In this document: in pieces, positions 36,300 to 47,570 of the stretch | Layout: each line of letters starts with the position of its first letter | Position numbering within the stretch: position 1 is the stretch's first letter | Position numbers and translations under genes: made by a program | Notes under the pieces: generated by a model | Database searches by the model: none | Told to the model about the DNA's origin: nothing | The model's input: the letters and a program-made list of their open reading frames with translations, nothing else | Assembly: GCA_004352715.1 (NCBI GenBank) | Contig: SCFE01000095.1 | Span: forward strand, 795,274 to 859,273 | DNA: 64,000 nucleotides | Direction of reading: 5' to 3' | DNA from: Hofstenia miamia | Lineage: Eukaryota > Xenacoelomorpha > Acoela

Positions 36300-38700
36300 A
36301 ATTTACAAATGTGAAAAATTCAGAAATACATTATTTAATGCATTAAAATAAAATTCTCTTTATGTAATCTGTTCTACAGCGTGGTTTTTATGGTTGTTTA
36401 AAAAGAATGCTCTCGTCGGATATGAATATTCTTTTAAATAGAGTATATTGTGTAAAAGATGAGTCGATTTATGTTTTGCTTTTTCGAATTCTGTTGCACA
36501 TGTTCATATGTAATTGTACAAATATTTTTAAGAGTTAAGTTTTTATTTTCTCTGCACGTTTTGTAATAATACCTAATCTTTGAATTTTTGCACTATAGAT
36601 GAAAAACGAAGCATACATCATTTTACTAACAATTTCTGTTTTATAGAATGGTTCTAAATCATCTTTATTGAATCCTTTCCTCTTTAAGAACGCAAGAAGC
36701 GCAAGTGATTTCCTGCCTTTTGTATTCTTTTTGTTATTTCTGATTCTAAACTCAAACTTTTATCTATTTCTACACCTAATAACTTTACCTTTGTAACTTG
36801 CTTAATGTCCATCCCATTCACAATTAGGGGTGGTGGTGAAGGTTCTTCTCTTGTAGTATTAATTATAATTTCAATAGCTATTTTTAGATTTATTTGCATT
36901 TTTTGTCTTAAATTTTTGACAAAGTTACTTATTTCATCATATGCATTATCTCCGTTTGTACAGTTTTTGTCTATGCCCTATCATCAGCAAACTTCACAAG
37001 CAATCCTTTATTTATTTTTAAGTCATTAACTAATATAGGAAACAGTCGTGGACCATGTACTATTCCTTCTGCCAACCCCTTAGATTTCATTAGTGGTTTT
37101 GACAGATTTCCATCTATGTGTGTTATAAGTGATCTGCCTTCCAAGAACGAGTGTACCAGAGTATGTACATCTTTAACTCTACATGCTCATCTATGCAGCT
37201 TAGTAAAATATTATGTTCCACATTATTGAATGCTTTTGTAATAAATCAAGTAGAAAAATTGTTAAAAACAATGGCTCTTTTCAAGTTCCTCCAACCAGTA
37301 ATTATAAATTTCAGTTAATTATGTGACGCTGATACACCTCTTTCATAAGCATATTGATCTTCATGAATGATTTCTCTAAAGTATGCTTCCGTCCATTGAC
37401 AAATATATTTTTCTAGTCCTCGTGCAGGGATTTCTGTAATCACTATTGGTCGTAAATCACTTGGCTTAGCCGCGTTCAGAATTTTCGAAATTGGAACCAT
37501 TAAATCTCATTTCCATAATGAATGAAAGCTTTTATTACGAATACAACATTTCTAGGTCGTATGAAGAGGATTGCTGAGAACTAGTGCATGCCCTGTTGCC
37601 TTATGCTTAGAAAACTACATACTTGGTATTCTTGCGGTATTGCTATTTGTCAATTATGGGTAGAATCACTTTCCCAATTTAATGAATCTTCGGTACATAT
37701 ATTTGCAAAATATGCTCTAATACTTTCAACTGCTTTTTTGGTTGTTTCATACTTGTTCAGTAATCTTAATATAGATGCTCTTTTTGCGATTTTCTCTTTT
37801 GAGTTTTTACATAACTCCACCACGTCTTACTTCTTATTCTCCTAGAAATGCCTTTAGTTTTATTTTCTGAAATCTACGCACTTCCTCTATCTGCTTAGAT
37901 AATTTCTTTACTCTTTGCCTATTGTTTTTTCTTTAAGTATCATGTTTTTTGAATAAATATTTTAGAAAAGGTGTTAATCATGGAGTATCTTTGTTTGATG
38001 TTTTTATTTTCTTTCTTGGGTACATTGCATAAATTCTGTCACAGATATTGTTAGTCAAATGATCGCAGTCCTCATTTTCAGCTAGTTTCCAATTCACTTG
38101 CCAAAAGTATCTTTGTTTTACAATGTATTTTTTTCACTAAGATCAAAAACAAAATTTCTATTCAAGTCATTCTATTCAAGGGTTCCTAAAGAAAACAAAT
38201 GTGATCAGAATTTCCTAGATCTGGAATTTTTTCAGGTATCTTATAAACATGATCCATATTGATAAAAACAAAAATCTTGTCCAGTTTTGCAAATCCCCTT
38301 GTAGGAAAACTTACTGCTGAATTTAGTGCGAGTTCATCTATTATATAATGCTCTGGAGCTTTATTTATATCATCTGCTATCAATATATTAATATTTGGTT
38401 CATATTCTTCAACAATATTCTGAATTTCGTTTATTTTTAAGTTTGCAAATCTTTTGTATGTTACATCGACATAACTATAATTATGTCGATAGAATCCCAT
38501 ACGCATGAGTTCAAATTTACAATCACATATATGTACACCAATAAATCCAACATTGTATTCTAGAATTTGTCTAGACTTATATGTTTTACTTACATAAATA
38601 GTTATCCCTCCTTTTTTTCTTGTACTGTTTTGCTTCTTATCACTCCCTGAGCTTGATAATTTGCTATTCCTGCAGAATAATTCAGTTGTCATCAGCCCAT
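36300..38700 (-). mobile_element. non-LTR retrotransposon (LINE) ORF2 remnant: endonuclease and RT, frame-broken
   Basis: Minus strand, 5' to 3'. An open frame at 38692-38186 is an AP-like endonuclease: KGGITIYVSKTYKSR, ILIADDIN (the GDFN position), SFPTRGFAKLDKIFV (the PTR...LD position) and LGNSDHICFL (the SDH box). A linker with KDTP.LTPFLKYLFKK lies near 37960. The RT starts at 37500-37315 (SDLRPIVITEIPARGLEKYI). The catalytic FADD box lies at 36980-36991, preceded by LFPILVNDL. KVKLLGVEIDKSLSLESEI at about 36800-36740 is the RT thumb block, and basic C-terminal sequence continues to about 36450. Several frameshifts and stops make it dead, but domain order and spacing are canonical. The element class is non-LTR; the clade cannot be fixed by eye. 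Confidence 0.82.
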
Positions 38701-38887
38701 GTTTCTGTTATAACTGCTATACCGACGCATTTTTCTTGTAATACCATTTCAAATTCTGTAATTTTATTATTTAGGATTGCTCATTGCTTAGAAGAACAAT
38801 TGCTAGTTTAAATTGTTTTGTTATCTTTTTCGTGTGCTTCTAGATATTACTTCGCACTAGTCATGCATTTTGTGTATTCCCACCAAA

Positions 38888-38890
<3 letters not shown>

Positions 38891-38936
<46 letters not shown>
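38891..38936. repeat. (TA)n microsatellite
   Basis: About 46 bases of pure TA between LINE-flanking sequence and the duplicated 117-base block; a likely false join. Confidence 0.95.
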
Positions 38937-38939
<3 letters not shown>

Positions 38940-39053
38940 TAGTGACTTAAATATTTGAACGTTGTTCATTGAAAAATTAAACAAAGCATTTTGACATGAA
39001 TAGCTTAAGTTAACAAGAGATATGCTCACTAATAGAAATTGCACTAAATTCAA
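38937..39053. repeat. 117-base block duplicated exactly from 35073-35189 (copy 2)
   Basis: Identical to 35073-35189 over all 117 bases and directly followed by Ns. An exact copy between two assembly-weak points (a TA run and a gap) fits a contig end joined at the wrong (TA)n. Confidence 0.9.
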
Positions 39054-39369
39054 NNNNNNNNNNNNNNNNNNNNNNNNNNNNNNNNNNNNNNNNNNNNNNN
39101 NNNNNNNNNNNNNNNNNNNNNNNNNNNNNNNNNNNNNNNNNNNNNNNNNNNNNNNNNNNNNNNNNNNNNNNNNNNNNNNNNNNNNNNNNNNNNNNNNNNN
39201 NNNNNNNNNNNNNNNNNNNNNNNNNNNNNNNNNNNNNNNNNNNNNNNNNNNNNNNNNNNNNNNNNNNNNNNNNNNNNNNNNNNNNNNNNNNNNNNNNNNN
39301 NNNNNNNNNNNNNNNNNNNNNNNNNNNNNNNNNNNNNNNNNNNNNNNNNNNNNNNNNNNNNNNNNNNNN
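39054..39369. other. assembly gap of 316 N
   Basis: Followed on the right by TA repeat (from 39370). The size is not a round number, so it may be an estimated gap. Confidence 0.95.
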
Positions 39370-40170
39370 TATATATATATATGTATATTTGCAATGTCAA
39401 TAAGTGTCATTTATTGTAAGGACTTCAGATCTCCAACGTTGATTTTTTCGGTTAAAAATATAATTCTTTTATGTAGAGCCTTGAAAAATTAAATCTAAAT
39501 GAAGAGCTTTACCAATTTTTGGATCACTGAGCGTTAACCCCATTGAAGTGTCTTCCTCAAAAAAAATCATGCTTACGCGAATAATTACTGTTTTCGCATA
39601 AATAACCATTGATGTAATATAATAAAATTAATAATTCAACCTAAACTTTCAATGAATTCTAAATTTGAAATTTATGCATAAATGATGTCTTTCAAAATTA
39701 AAAAATGTGCATTCAAATTATGATGTGCAACGCAGCAATTCATTATTTACAGAATAATTATGCCATACGTTATACTTAGCAACATATGGGCAATCATCAT
39801 TGAAAACGAGCAGTTGTTTCCAACTCTATTAATGCAACAAATACTATGACATTATTTACAATTTTTACATTTGATTCAATCATTCACTCTGCAGCATTTG
39901 ACAAATTGACATTAAAATATGAGCAGAATCCTCCAATAATATGTTATAACATTCAGGCTTGTTGTGAAATATGGTTAGAAATGGCCAGTTTCCTCTAAAA
40001 TGATTTTAAATGTCAATTAATATCCAAACAACTGTTAACAATCAAATGTAAGGAGCATGATAAAAATACCTTAGCCATTGTTAGTGTGTTACATCCATTT
40101 TAAAGCTTCAACTTCATTTGGAACATTATAAATTTATTTGTAATTATGTTGCTTAAGAGTACCTGTTCAA
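39370..40170. other. gene-free stretch
   Basis: AT-rich, nothing recognisable apart from a short TA run at its start. Confidence 0.5.
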
Positions 40171-40478
40171 GTCAGTTTTCGAAAATTACAATAAATACAA
40201 TATAATATTTTAAGAATGTACGCTTAATCAAAACCTGTAAGAAATTTTTTGATTTCACTTAAATATGAATTGCTTACGTTAGACATCATAAATGCAAAAT
40301 GATATTTAAAAACATTTTTACTTAGAAAATTTGTTTTTCCTATCAGCCTATTACAAGGAAGTCATTTGGCTTGATCTGACGATTGTAAGCTCTTAGTTGT
40401 TGGACGGACTTCTTGTTTTTGTTCAACTGATTTGACAACTTTTATGAAGCAATCATGTTCTTCCAATAATATCTTTTT

Positions 40479-40671
40479 TGTGATTTATTAGTTTGTAGAT
40501 CCATTATAATTATGTTTTTGTTCATGGGATTTTCAAACTAACCAGAAAGAGTGATCGATGAATAGCGTTTCTTCCAATTTGCAATTTAATACAGTTTTTA
40601 AATATACTTGCTAAATTTAGTTTGTTTTCTGTTATTTCATGATTGTGTTGGGAAGTATTGATTATTTTACA
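40479..40671 (+). repeat. copia 5' LTR, copy 1
   Basis: The 3' end is well defined: TTTTACA at 40671 directly precedes a primer binding site. The last 80 bases align with the 3' LTR at 46697-46776, with about a dozen differences. The start is less sure; TGTGAT at 40479 matches the TGTGAT at 46617. The LTR would drive transcription of the element. Confidence 0.55.
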
Positions 40672-40682
40672 TGGTAGCAGAG
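40672..40682 (+). promoter_or_regulatory. primer binding site (initiator tRNA-Met type)
   Basis: TGGTAGCAGAG begins at the base after the LTR. Copia-type elements commonly use a site close to TGGTATCAGAG, complementary to a half-molecule of initiator methionine tRNA. The same site recurs at 43055-43065. Confidence 0.65.
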
Positions 40683-40683
40683 A

Positions 40684-42552
40684 GATGTCCATCTACAAGA
40701 ATCCACCTGTATTTGATCCTGATAGCCGTACGACATATACTCAATAGAAGAGGGATCTTCGCTATGGAACATTGTTACTGCATTACCGAAAGACAAACGT
40801 GCTGTTGTGGTTACGGTAGCATTGAAGAACTCTGCCAAGAACGTTGCGTCGACAATTAGAACTGCAGAACTAAATCATGATTCAGACTTATATCGACTCT
40901 TGAAAAAATTGGATGCAATATTCAAGCCTTCAGAAAAATTAGAAGCTTACCAGGTATTATTTTTGGATTTTAGGCCTTGTTTGAGGAAGAAAGCACAAAC
41001 AGTAAAAGATTTTATTAATTTTGAATATTGTTTAGCTGTTTAAAAGAGCATAACATGAGCTTACCGGATGATATTTTAGCAGCAGAGTAATTGTATAAAA
41101 GCAAAATTTCAGATTGTGAACGTAAGGTGATTTTGGCGTCGACTAGTTTAAATTTTGCTGATATCAAAAAGGCTCTTTTGCCATCTAATACAAGTTTTGA
41201 CCTAGGGTTAAATGAATCCATCCGGTTCGAATGATAGTGAAACATTTGCTGAAGTAAACGTGGAACCTGTTTTTAACAATACAGCTAACATTATTTTGGG
41301 CGATACACATTTACAAGCTTTAATGTCTGGAATTAGTGGATATCACAATGATCGAGATATTGGTAATGTTAGAAAGGGGCGAAATTTTGCAAACGGGGAA
41401 AAATTTCGCAATTTTAACATAGCAAGACCTAGTGTTTCAAGACCCTGCCATATATGTGGTGCAATCGATCAAGAGAGTGCAAAAACAGATTAGAAAAGAG
41501 CTTAAACTTACGTTACTGGTGCAGGTTCAGAAAATTTTCAAAACGATGAGCAAATCATTTTTACTTACTTTACTGCTTATGTAAAGCGCCATTCAACATT
41601 TGATAATGTGGGCATTATAGATACGGCGAGTACCCTAACAGTTGCAGGCAATACATGGCTTGAAAATTACTTGCGTTATTGTAAAATTATGATATTAAAC
41701 TCATCAAAAAGATTAAGTCAAACTCAAAATTTATTTTTGGCGATGGAAATCGACAGCAGGCATTATAACAAGTACATTTGCCAATAAGAGTTTTTGGGAA
41801 ACACCGTTTTTCTCTGTACACGTTATTGCAGGGGGACTGCCGCCAATAAGAGTTTTTGGGAAACACCGTTTTTCTCTGTACACGTTATTGCAGGGGGACT
41901 GCCACTTTTATTGTCTAAAATGACTTTGAAGAAAATGAGAGCATTAATTGATATGGCAAATTCAAAAATTACCATTGAAGGAAACACAATTGATTTAATT
42001 AAAACTCCAAAGGAACACTTGGCTATTTCGTTATGTCCTGATCAGGCACTTCTGTCTTTAACGGATATGCAGACAACTTTTTCAGTGAAGCAATCAAAAC
42101 TAAATCATACTGAACTAAGAAAAATTCATATTCAGTTTGGACACTGAGTGAAATTCGCATGATAATTTTCCTCAAAAATTCAAATTGTAATTTTGATAGT
42201 AATTTAGCTAAAACCTTATGTAAATATTGTGTTCCTAACCCAATGGATTTTCAACCTATCAAATTGCTTTTGGAAAAAAACCTCGAGTTTCATCTATATT
42301 TACCGTTGATATTCCGGCAATGGAAAGTTTTTCTTTTAGTAATGTAGTCTACAAACACCTCGAACTTTTAAGGAAAATTCGATTTGCATTTACTCAAGCG
42401 AAAAATTCGGACGGAATTCGTAAAGCCCTATGCAGAAATACTCGTTTTAATAAGGCGGTCATTATGTTTGGTGACAAATTGTGTTATTTTTGGCATTGAA
42501 ACAAAATTGTTGGTGCTGGAGAGGTCCGGCTATAGTATCAGGTTTGCATCAT
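40684..42552 (+). pseudogene. Ty1/copia gag-pro-int pseudogene, copy 1 (integrase core absent)
   Basis: Gag opens near 40687 (MSIYKNPPVFDPDS) and continues in other frames with LLKKLDAIFKPSEKLEAYQ (about 40894-40950) and SLPDDILAAE. A half zinc knuckle, CHICG, lies near 41447. The protease block IIDTASTLTVAG near 41617-41652 has DTA where aspartic proteases have DTG or DSG. GAG-pre-integrase follows (ELRKIHIQFGH, to 42145), then CKYC near 42217-42228. Sequence then jumps to the integrase C-terminal region (FGKKPRVSSIFT from 42269, GDKLCYF near 42469), skipping the whole catalytic core. The 62-base tandem repeat at 41781-41904 adds a frameshift. Not functional. Confidence 0.75.
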
Positions 42553-42553
42553 N
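42553..42553. other. single-N join between the two copia segments
   Basis: A lone N separates the end of copy 1, in the middle of the integrase C-terminal region, from a restart at flanking sequence upstream of the LTR. This is the pattern of two overlapping contigs placed end to end. Confidence 0.85.
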
Positions 42554-44873
42554 GTCAGTTTTCGAAAATTACAATAAATACAATATAATATTTTAAGAAT
42601 GTACGCTTAATCAAAACCTGTAAGAAATTTTTTGATTTCACTTAAATATGAATTGCTTACGTTAGACATCATAAATGTAAAATGATATTTAAAAACATTT
42701 TTACTTAGAAAATTTGTTTTTCCTATCAGCCTATTACAAGGAAGTCATTTGGCTTGATCTGACGATTGTAAGCTCTTAGTTGTTGGACGGACTTCCTGTT
42801 TTTGTTCAACTGATTTGACAACTTTTATGAAGCAATCATGTTCTTCCAATAATATCTTTTTTGTGATTTATTAGTTTGTAGATCCATTATAATTATGTTT
42901 TTGTTCATGGGATTTTCAAACTAACCAGAAAGAGTGATCGATGAATAGCGTTTCTTCCAATTTGCAATTTAATACAGTTTTTAAATATACTTGCTAAATT
43001 TAGTTTGTTTTCTGTTATTTCATGATTGTGTTGGGAAGTATTGATTATTTTACATGGTAGCAGAGAGATGTCCATCTACAAGAATCCACCTGTATTTGAT
43101 CCTGATAGCCGTACGACATATACTCAATAGAAGAGGGATCTTCGCTATGGAACATTGTTACTGCATTACCGAAAGACAAACGTGCTGTTGTGGTTACGGT
43201 AGCATTGAAGAACTCTGCCAAGAACGTTGCGTCGACAATTAGAACTGCAGAACTAAATCATGATTCAGACTTATATCGACTCTTGAAAAAATTGGATGCA
43301 ATATTCAAGCCTTCAGAAAAATTAGAAGCTTACCAGGTATTATTTTTGGATTTTAGGCCTTGTTTGAGGAAGAAAGCACAAACAGTAAAAGATTTTATTA
43401 ATTTTCAATATTGTTTAGCTGTTTAAAAGAGCATAACATGAGCTTACCGGATGATATTTTAGCAGCAGAGTAATTGTATAAAAGCAAAATTTCAGATTGT
43501 GAACGTAAGGTGATTTTGGCGTCGACTAGTTTAAATTTTGCTGATATCAAAAAGGCTCTTTTGCCATCTAATACAAGTTTTGACCTAGGGTTAAATGAAT
43601 CCATCCGGTTCGAATGATAGTGAAACATTTGCTGAAGTAAACGTGGAACCTGTTTTTAACAATACAGCTAACATTATTTTGGGCGATACACATTTACAAG
43701 CTTTAATGTCTGGAATTAGTGGATATCACAATGATCGAGATATTGGTAATGTTAGAAAGGGGCGAAATTTTGCAAACGGGGAAAAATTTCGCAATTTTAA
43801 CATAGCAAGACCTAGTGTTTCAAGACCCTGCCATATACATATATGTGGTGCAATCGATCAAGAGAGTGCAAAAACAGATTAGAAAAGAGCTTAAACTTAT
43901 GTTACTGGTTCAGAAAATTTTCAAAACGATGAGCAAATCATTTTTACTTACTTTACTGCTTATGTAAAGCGCCATTCAACATTTGATAATGTGGGCATTA
44001 TAGATACGGCGAGTACCCTAACAGTTGCAGGCAATACATGGCTTGAAAATTACTTGCATTATTGTAAAATTATGATATTAAACTCATCAAAAAGATTAAG
44101 TCAAACTCAAAATTTATTTTTGGCGATGGAAATCGACAGCAGGCATTATAACAAGTACATTTGTCAATAAGAGTTTTTGGGAAACACCGTTTTTCTCTGT
44201 ACACGTTATTGCAGGGGGACTGCCACTTTTATTGTCTAAAATGACTTTGAAGAAAATGAGAGCATTAATTGATATGGCAAATTCAAAAATTACCATTGAA
44301 GGAAACACAATTGATTTAATTAAAACCCCAAAGGAACACTTGGCTATTTCGTTATGTCCTGATCAGGCACTTCTGTCTTTAACGGATATGCAGACAACTT
44401 TTTCAGTGAAGCAATCAAAACTAAATCATACTGAACTAAGAAAAATTCATATTCAGTTTGGACACTGAGTGAAATTCGCATGATAATTTTCCTCAAAAAT
44501 TCAAATTGTAATTTTGATAGTAATTTAGCTAAAACCTTATGTAAATATTGTGTTCCTAACCCAATGGATTTTCAACCTATCAAATTGCTTTTGGAAAAAA
44601 ACCTCGAGTTTCATCTATATTTACCGTTGATATTCCGGCAATGGAAAGTTTTTCTTTTAGTAATGTAGTCTACAAACACCTCGAACTTTTAAGGAAAATT
44701 CGATTTGCATTTACTCAAGCGAAAAATTCGGACGGAATTCGTAAAGCCCTATGCAGAAATACTCGTTTTAATAAGGCGGTCATTATGTTTGGTGACAAAT
44801 TGTGTTATTTTTGGCATTGAAACAAAATTGTTGGTGCTGGAGAGGTCCGGCTATAGTATCAGGCTTGCACCAT
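42554..44873 (+). repeat. duplicated segment, copy 2
   Basis: Near-identical to 40171-42552, without the 62-base tandem repeat. It continues past 44873 into RT and RNase H, so this copy carries the full element. Confidence 0.9.
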
Positions 44874-44930
44874 GCCGAAATATTGTTAGAATTTGGCAGT
44901 AAGTTTATAGATTGTCATGTAACTAATGTT
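43067..44930 (+). pseudogene. copia gag-pro-int pseudogene, copy 2 (integrase core absent)
   Basis: Same content as copy 1, with one 59-base stretch where copy 1 has the 62-base tandem repeat. The Gag, CHI.G knuckle, DTA protease and CKYC integrase zinc motifs are in the same broken frames. A stop at 44818-44820 ends the integrase C-terminal frame after GDKLCYFWH; the continuation (WCWRGPAIVSG, about 44835-44867) is one frame over, a match to the W.GPG.V.G block of integrase C-termini in invertebrate copia elements. Confidence 0.75.
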
Positions 44931-46211
44931 AGATTGTGGCATTCTAATGAATTTGAATCTAAAGATTTAGCTAATTTCGGTGAAGTGATTGATCAGACTA
45001 ATAATGATAATCGTGACGGCGAAAATTCTGCAGAAACCAACGAACCGGTTGAAAGCATTGAGGACGATATATCCAGCATTGAAGAACAAGAAAGTAGTGA
45101 TACAGTTTCAATGGAACCCAACACCACTATTTCTGAAGTTGAACGATATCCACAACGTGCTCGAAATATGCCCCAACGTTATGGTGAGCAATACACTCAT
45201 GCAATTTCGAATGAGAAGAGTGTATATGCTGATGCTATGTTGGTTGAATTGGAAAATTGGAGATTCAACGAATCGTATTCTGAGGTAAGAATTGGTAATT
45301 TGTTAGAGAGAAAAAAGCTTGATATCGTATCTACTCATTGGATGTTGACAATGAAGGACATTAATGGAGAAAAACACCCAAAGGCTAGGCTTGTAGCCAA
45401 GTGTTTTCAGGACACAGATATACCTGAATCTTATGCTCCAACTTGCTCCCGATTAAGTTACCGAATCTCTCTATCAATAAGCAGTTTAAAGCATTGGAAT
45501 GCTGTACTTATCGATCTTAAAGCAGCGTTTCTGCAAGGTGACCCGTTAACAAGAGATATCTTTGTTTTACCACCAAGTGAGGCCAGGTGTGCTGAGAAAA
45601 TTATATGGAAGCTTAAAATTGGTGTGTATGGATTGAATGACGCATCAAAATTGTGGTATGAGCGAAAAAGTAAATAACTTATATTGTTGGGTGGTAAAGT
45701 GTCACCTGCAAACAAAGCTCTATTTACATTTCATGTTAATTCATCCTTAGTTGGCATAATTGTTATACACGTAGACGATTTTTACATTGCTGTTGATCGA
45801 TTATGGTTAGACATATTGACAAAACAGTTGTGTCACCTAATGAAAATTGGAAAAATTGTGGAAATTGGGTACAAATGGGCCAGTTTCTTGGGCGTTCAAA
45901 TACAAAAAATTGATGATGGATATCATTTATCTCAAATTAACTATGTCAATGCTCTTGATGATTTTGTTGATACTCATGAAAAATTTCCTTCCGCTATTGG
46001 AAAACTTATATGGTTGTCTTCGACATGTAGGCCTGATTTAGACTTTGAAGTTAGTTTTCTTTCAACTCAAAATGATAGCAATTCAGAAACATTTGCAAAA
46101 ATATCAAAACTTGTTCGGTACGATTTTCTAATGGGGCAAGTGGTGCAACGTTTCCTGTTTTGTGTGTGCATTCAGATGCGTCCTTCGGCAATCCCAGTTG
46201 GGGAGGAGTGA
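44930..46211 (+). pseudogene. copia reverse transcriptase, one in-frame stop
   Basis: The longest coding frame of the window's transposons. A long acidic linker (about 44950-45180: many Glu, Asp, Ser) precedes the RT. Motifs: KARLVAKCFQ near 45389, LIDLKAAFLQGD near 45508-45543 with the first catalytic Asp, WKLKIGVYGLNDASKLWY near 45607-45660 (the copia K.LYGLKQA..W block), and IHVDDFYI near 45766-45789, the YVDD-type catalytic box with His in place of Tyr. A TAA at 45675-45677 interrupts the frame; the same frame resumes and runs to 46211. RT copies element RNA into DNA. Apart from the stop the domain looks complete. Confidence 0.82.
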
Positions 46212-46578
46212 TCATTTTTTGCAGGGATTGATTGCATGGTATTTTAGGAAGATAAGATACGTATCATGAAATGCATTACCAGCCGAAACAATTGCACTAG
46301 TGGATAATATTTACTTACTATATTATATTCGCCATATGCTACAATCTGTAATTGGGTGTTCTCAACTCTTACTTCCAGCTGATATTTACACTGACAGTCA
46401 GTCTCTAGTTAATGGTGTTCATTCTGGATCCGCCCCACTTGAAAAACGACTAGCAATTGATTTTAATTATATAAGAGAAGGTATTAAACGAGACATTTAC
46501 AAACTTCATCACATCCCTGGTGACAAGATGATTGCCGACAGTTTAACCAAATCTAAAGGCAATTCTACTTTACTTTAA
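46135..46578 (+). pseudogene. copia RNase H
   Basis: A frameshift near 46140 leads into VHSDASFGNPSWGG (about 46168-46209), which holds the first acidic residue. NALPAETIALVDN near 46272-46308 holds the Glu, and YTDSQSLVNG near 46387-46416 the next Asp. LHHIPGDKMIADSLTK near 46504-46551 is the usual C-terminal block of copia RNase H, ending at 46578 just before the 3' LTR. A TGA near 46266 and the frameshift break it. The catalytic residues themselves are kept. Confidence 0.8.
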
Positions 46579-46616
46579 CTTCTATAGAAAAGCTATTCTT
46601 GAATAGAAACTGGGAA

Positions 46617-46776
46617 TGTGATAATAAATGAAATACCAGTAATTTAGTAAATATAATGAAATACCAGTAAATGCTTATTTGAATTTATTGTTAATTCAGT
46701 TTTTAAATATACTTGCTAAAACATAGTTTGTTGTATGTTATTTCATGATTATAATGGAGGTATTAATTATTTTACA
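46617..46776 (+). repeat. copia 3' LTR
   Basis: It begins TGTGATAATA after GGGAA and ends TTTTACA. Its last 80 bases align with both 5' LTR copies. It contains an internal near-repeat (AATGAAATACCAGTAA twice). Confidence 0.6.
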
Positions 46777-47526
46777 CCATATATCTTTGAAATAAGATAA
46801 AAACATAGACAAGGGAGTGTTTCTCCAGCTGCAACAACACAGTGTTAAAATGGAATGTGCACATTGTAGTTTATTTTTAAATTTCTAAAAATATTTTACA
46901 TTTTATTGGATTCAATTTCAGTAATGACCACGAAATAGTTTTTAAATTTAACAAAATAGTGAAAATTTAAATGATGTATAAATTTGAATATAATCGAAAA
47001 TGGAGGTACTTGTATTTAGGCTTGCAAACTTAACAGATCTAAGACAACAGCTGGAGGAATCATTTTTTCATATAACTGTCTAATAATTTAAATTGGCAAC
47101 TGAAATTGCTAAAATAGCTAAGCATTAAAATTTAATTTCCAAAATTTATGAAATTATTTCTACTGCTGAAATTTTCTTTCTACTTATAACAAATATAATT
47201 GTAGTCTTGCTGTGAACGCTTAATTTATGACATAGATGAGAGAATTCATTATGATGTGAGTAATAAGATTGATTGCGGGCTTCTCTTTGCCTATCATAAA
47301 ATATATCGGCGAGATTATTGGTCTTGTTGAATCCTTTGTATTACCGTAATCGGAAAAACACATTAAAGCTGAAATCAAATTACCAGTGTCTCAAAATTTG
47401 GACTGAAATTAGAAACGCATGTTCAATTGCTGCGGGAAGCATTTTTGCAATATATCGAAGCAATGCAAATCCAAATTTGACGTTGTTATATTCAAACTAA
47501 GAATTTGTAAATCTACTTATAAAGTT

Positions 47527-47570
<44 letters not shown>

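Larger units (their letters stand above)
40171..42552 (+). repeat. duplicated segment, copy 1 (flank, 5' LTR and gag to integrase end)
   Basis: This 2382-base segment recurs at 42554-44873 almost unchanged. The differences I see are a few single bases, two 6-base indels near 41455 and 41520, and a 62-base tandem duplication at 41781-41904 present only in this copy (2382 minus 2320 equals 62). It includes about 300 bases upstream of the presumed LTR start, so it is not two independent insertions of one element. Confidence 0.9.
42862..46776 (+). mobile_element. Ty1/copia LTR retrotransposon, full length but defective
   Basis: 5' LTR about 42862-43054, PBS 43055-43065, gag/pro/int remnants 43067-44930, RT and RNase H 44930-46578, purine-rich GGGAA at 46612-46616, 3' LTR 46617-46776. 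Domain order (integrase before RT) identifies Ty1/copia. The two LTRs differ at roughly a dozen of the last 80 positions, so the insertion is old. The integrase catalytic core is missing in both copies, so the loss precedes or is shared by the duplicated segment. No target duplication could be fixed because the LTR starts are uncertain. Confidence 0.8.

Noticed and set aside
40671-40859. 62-codon Cys-rich ORF (and its twin at 43054) as a small secreted protein
   Set aside because: It overlaps the primer binding site and Gag start of the copia element in another frame.
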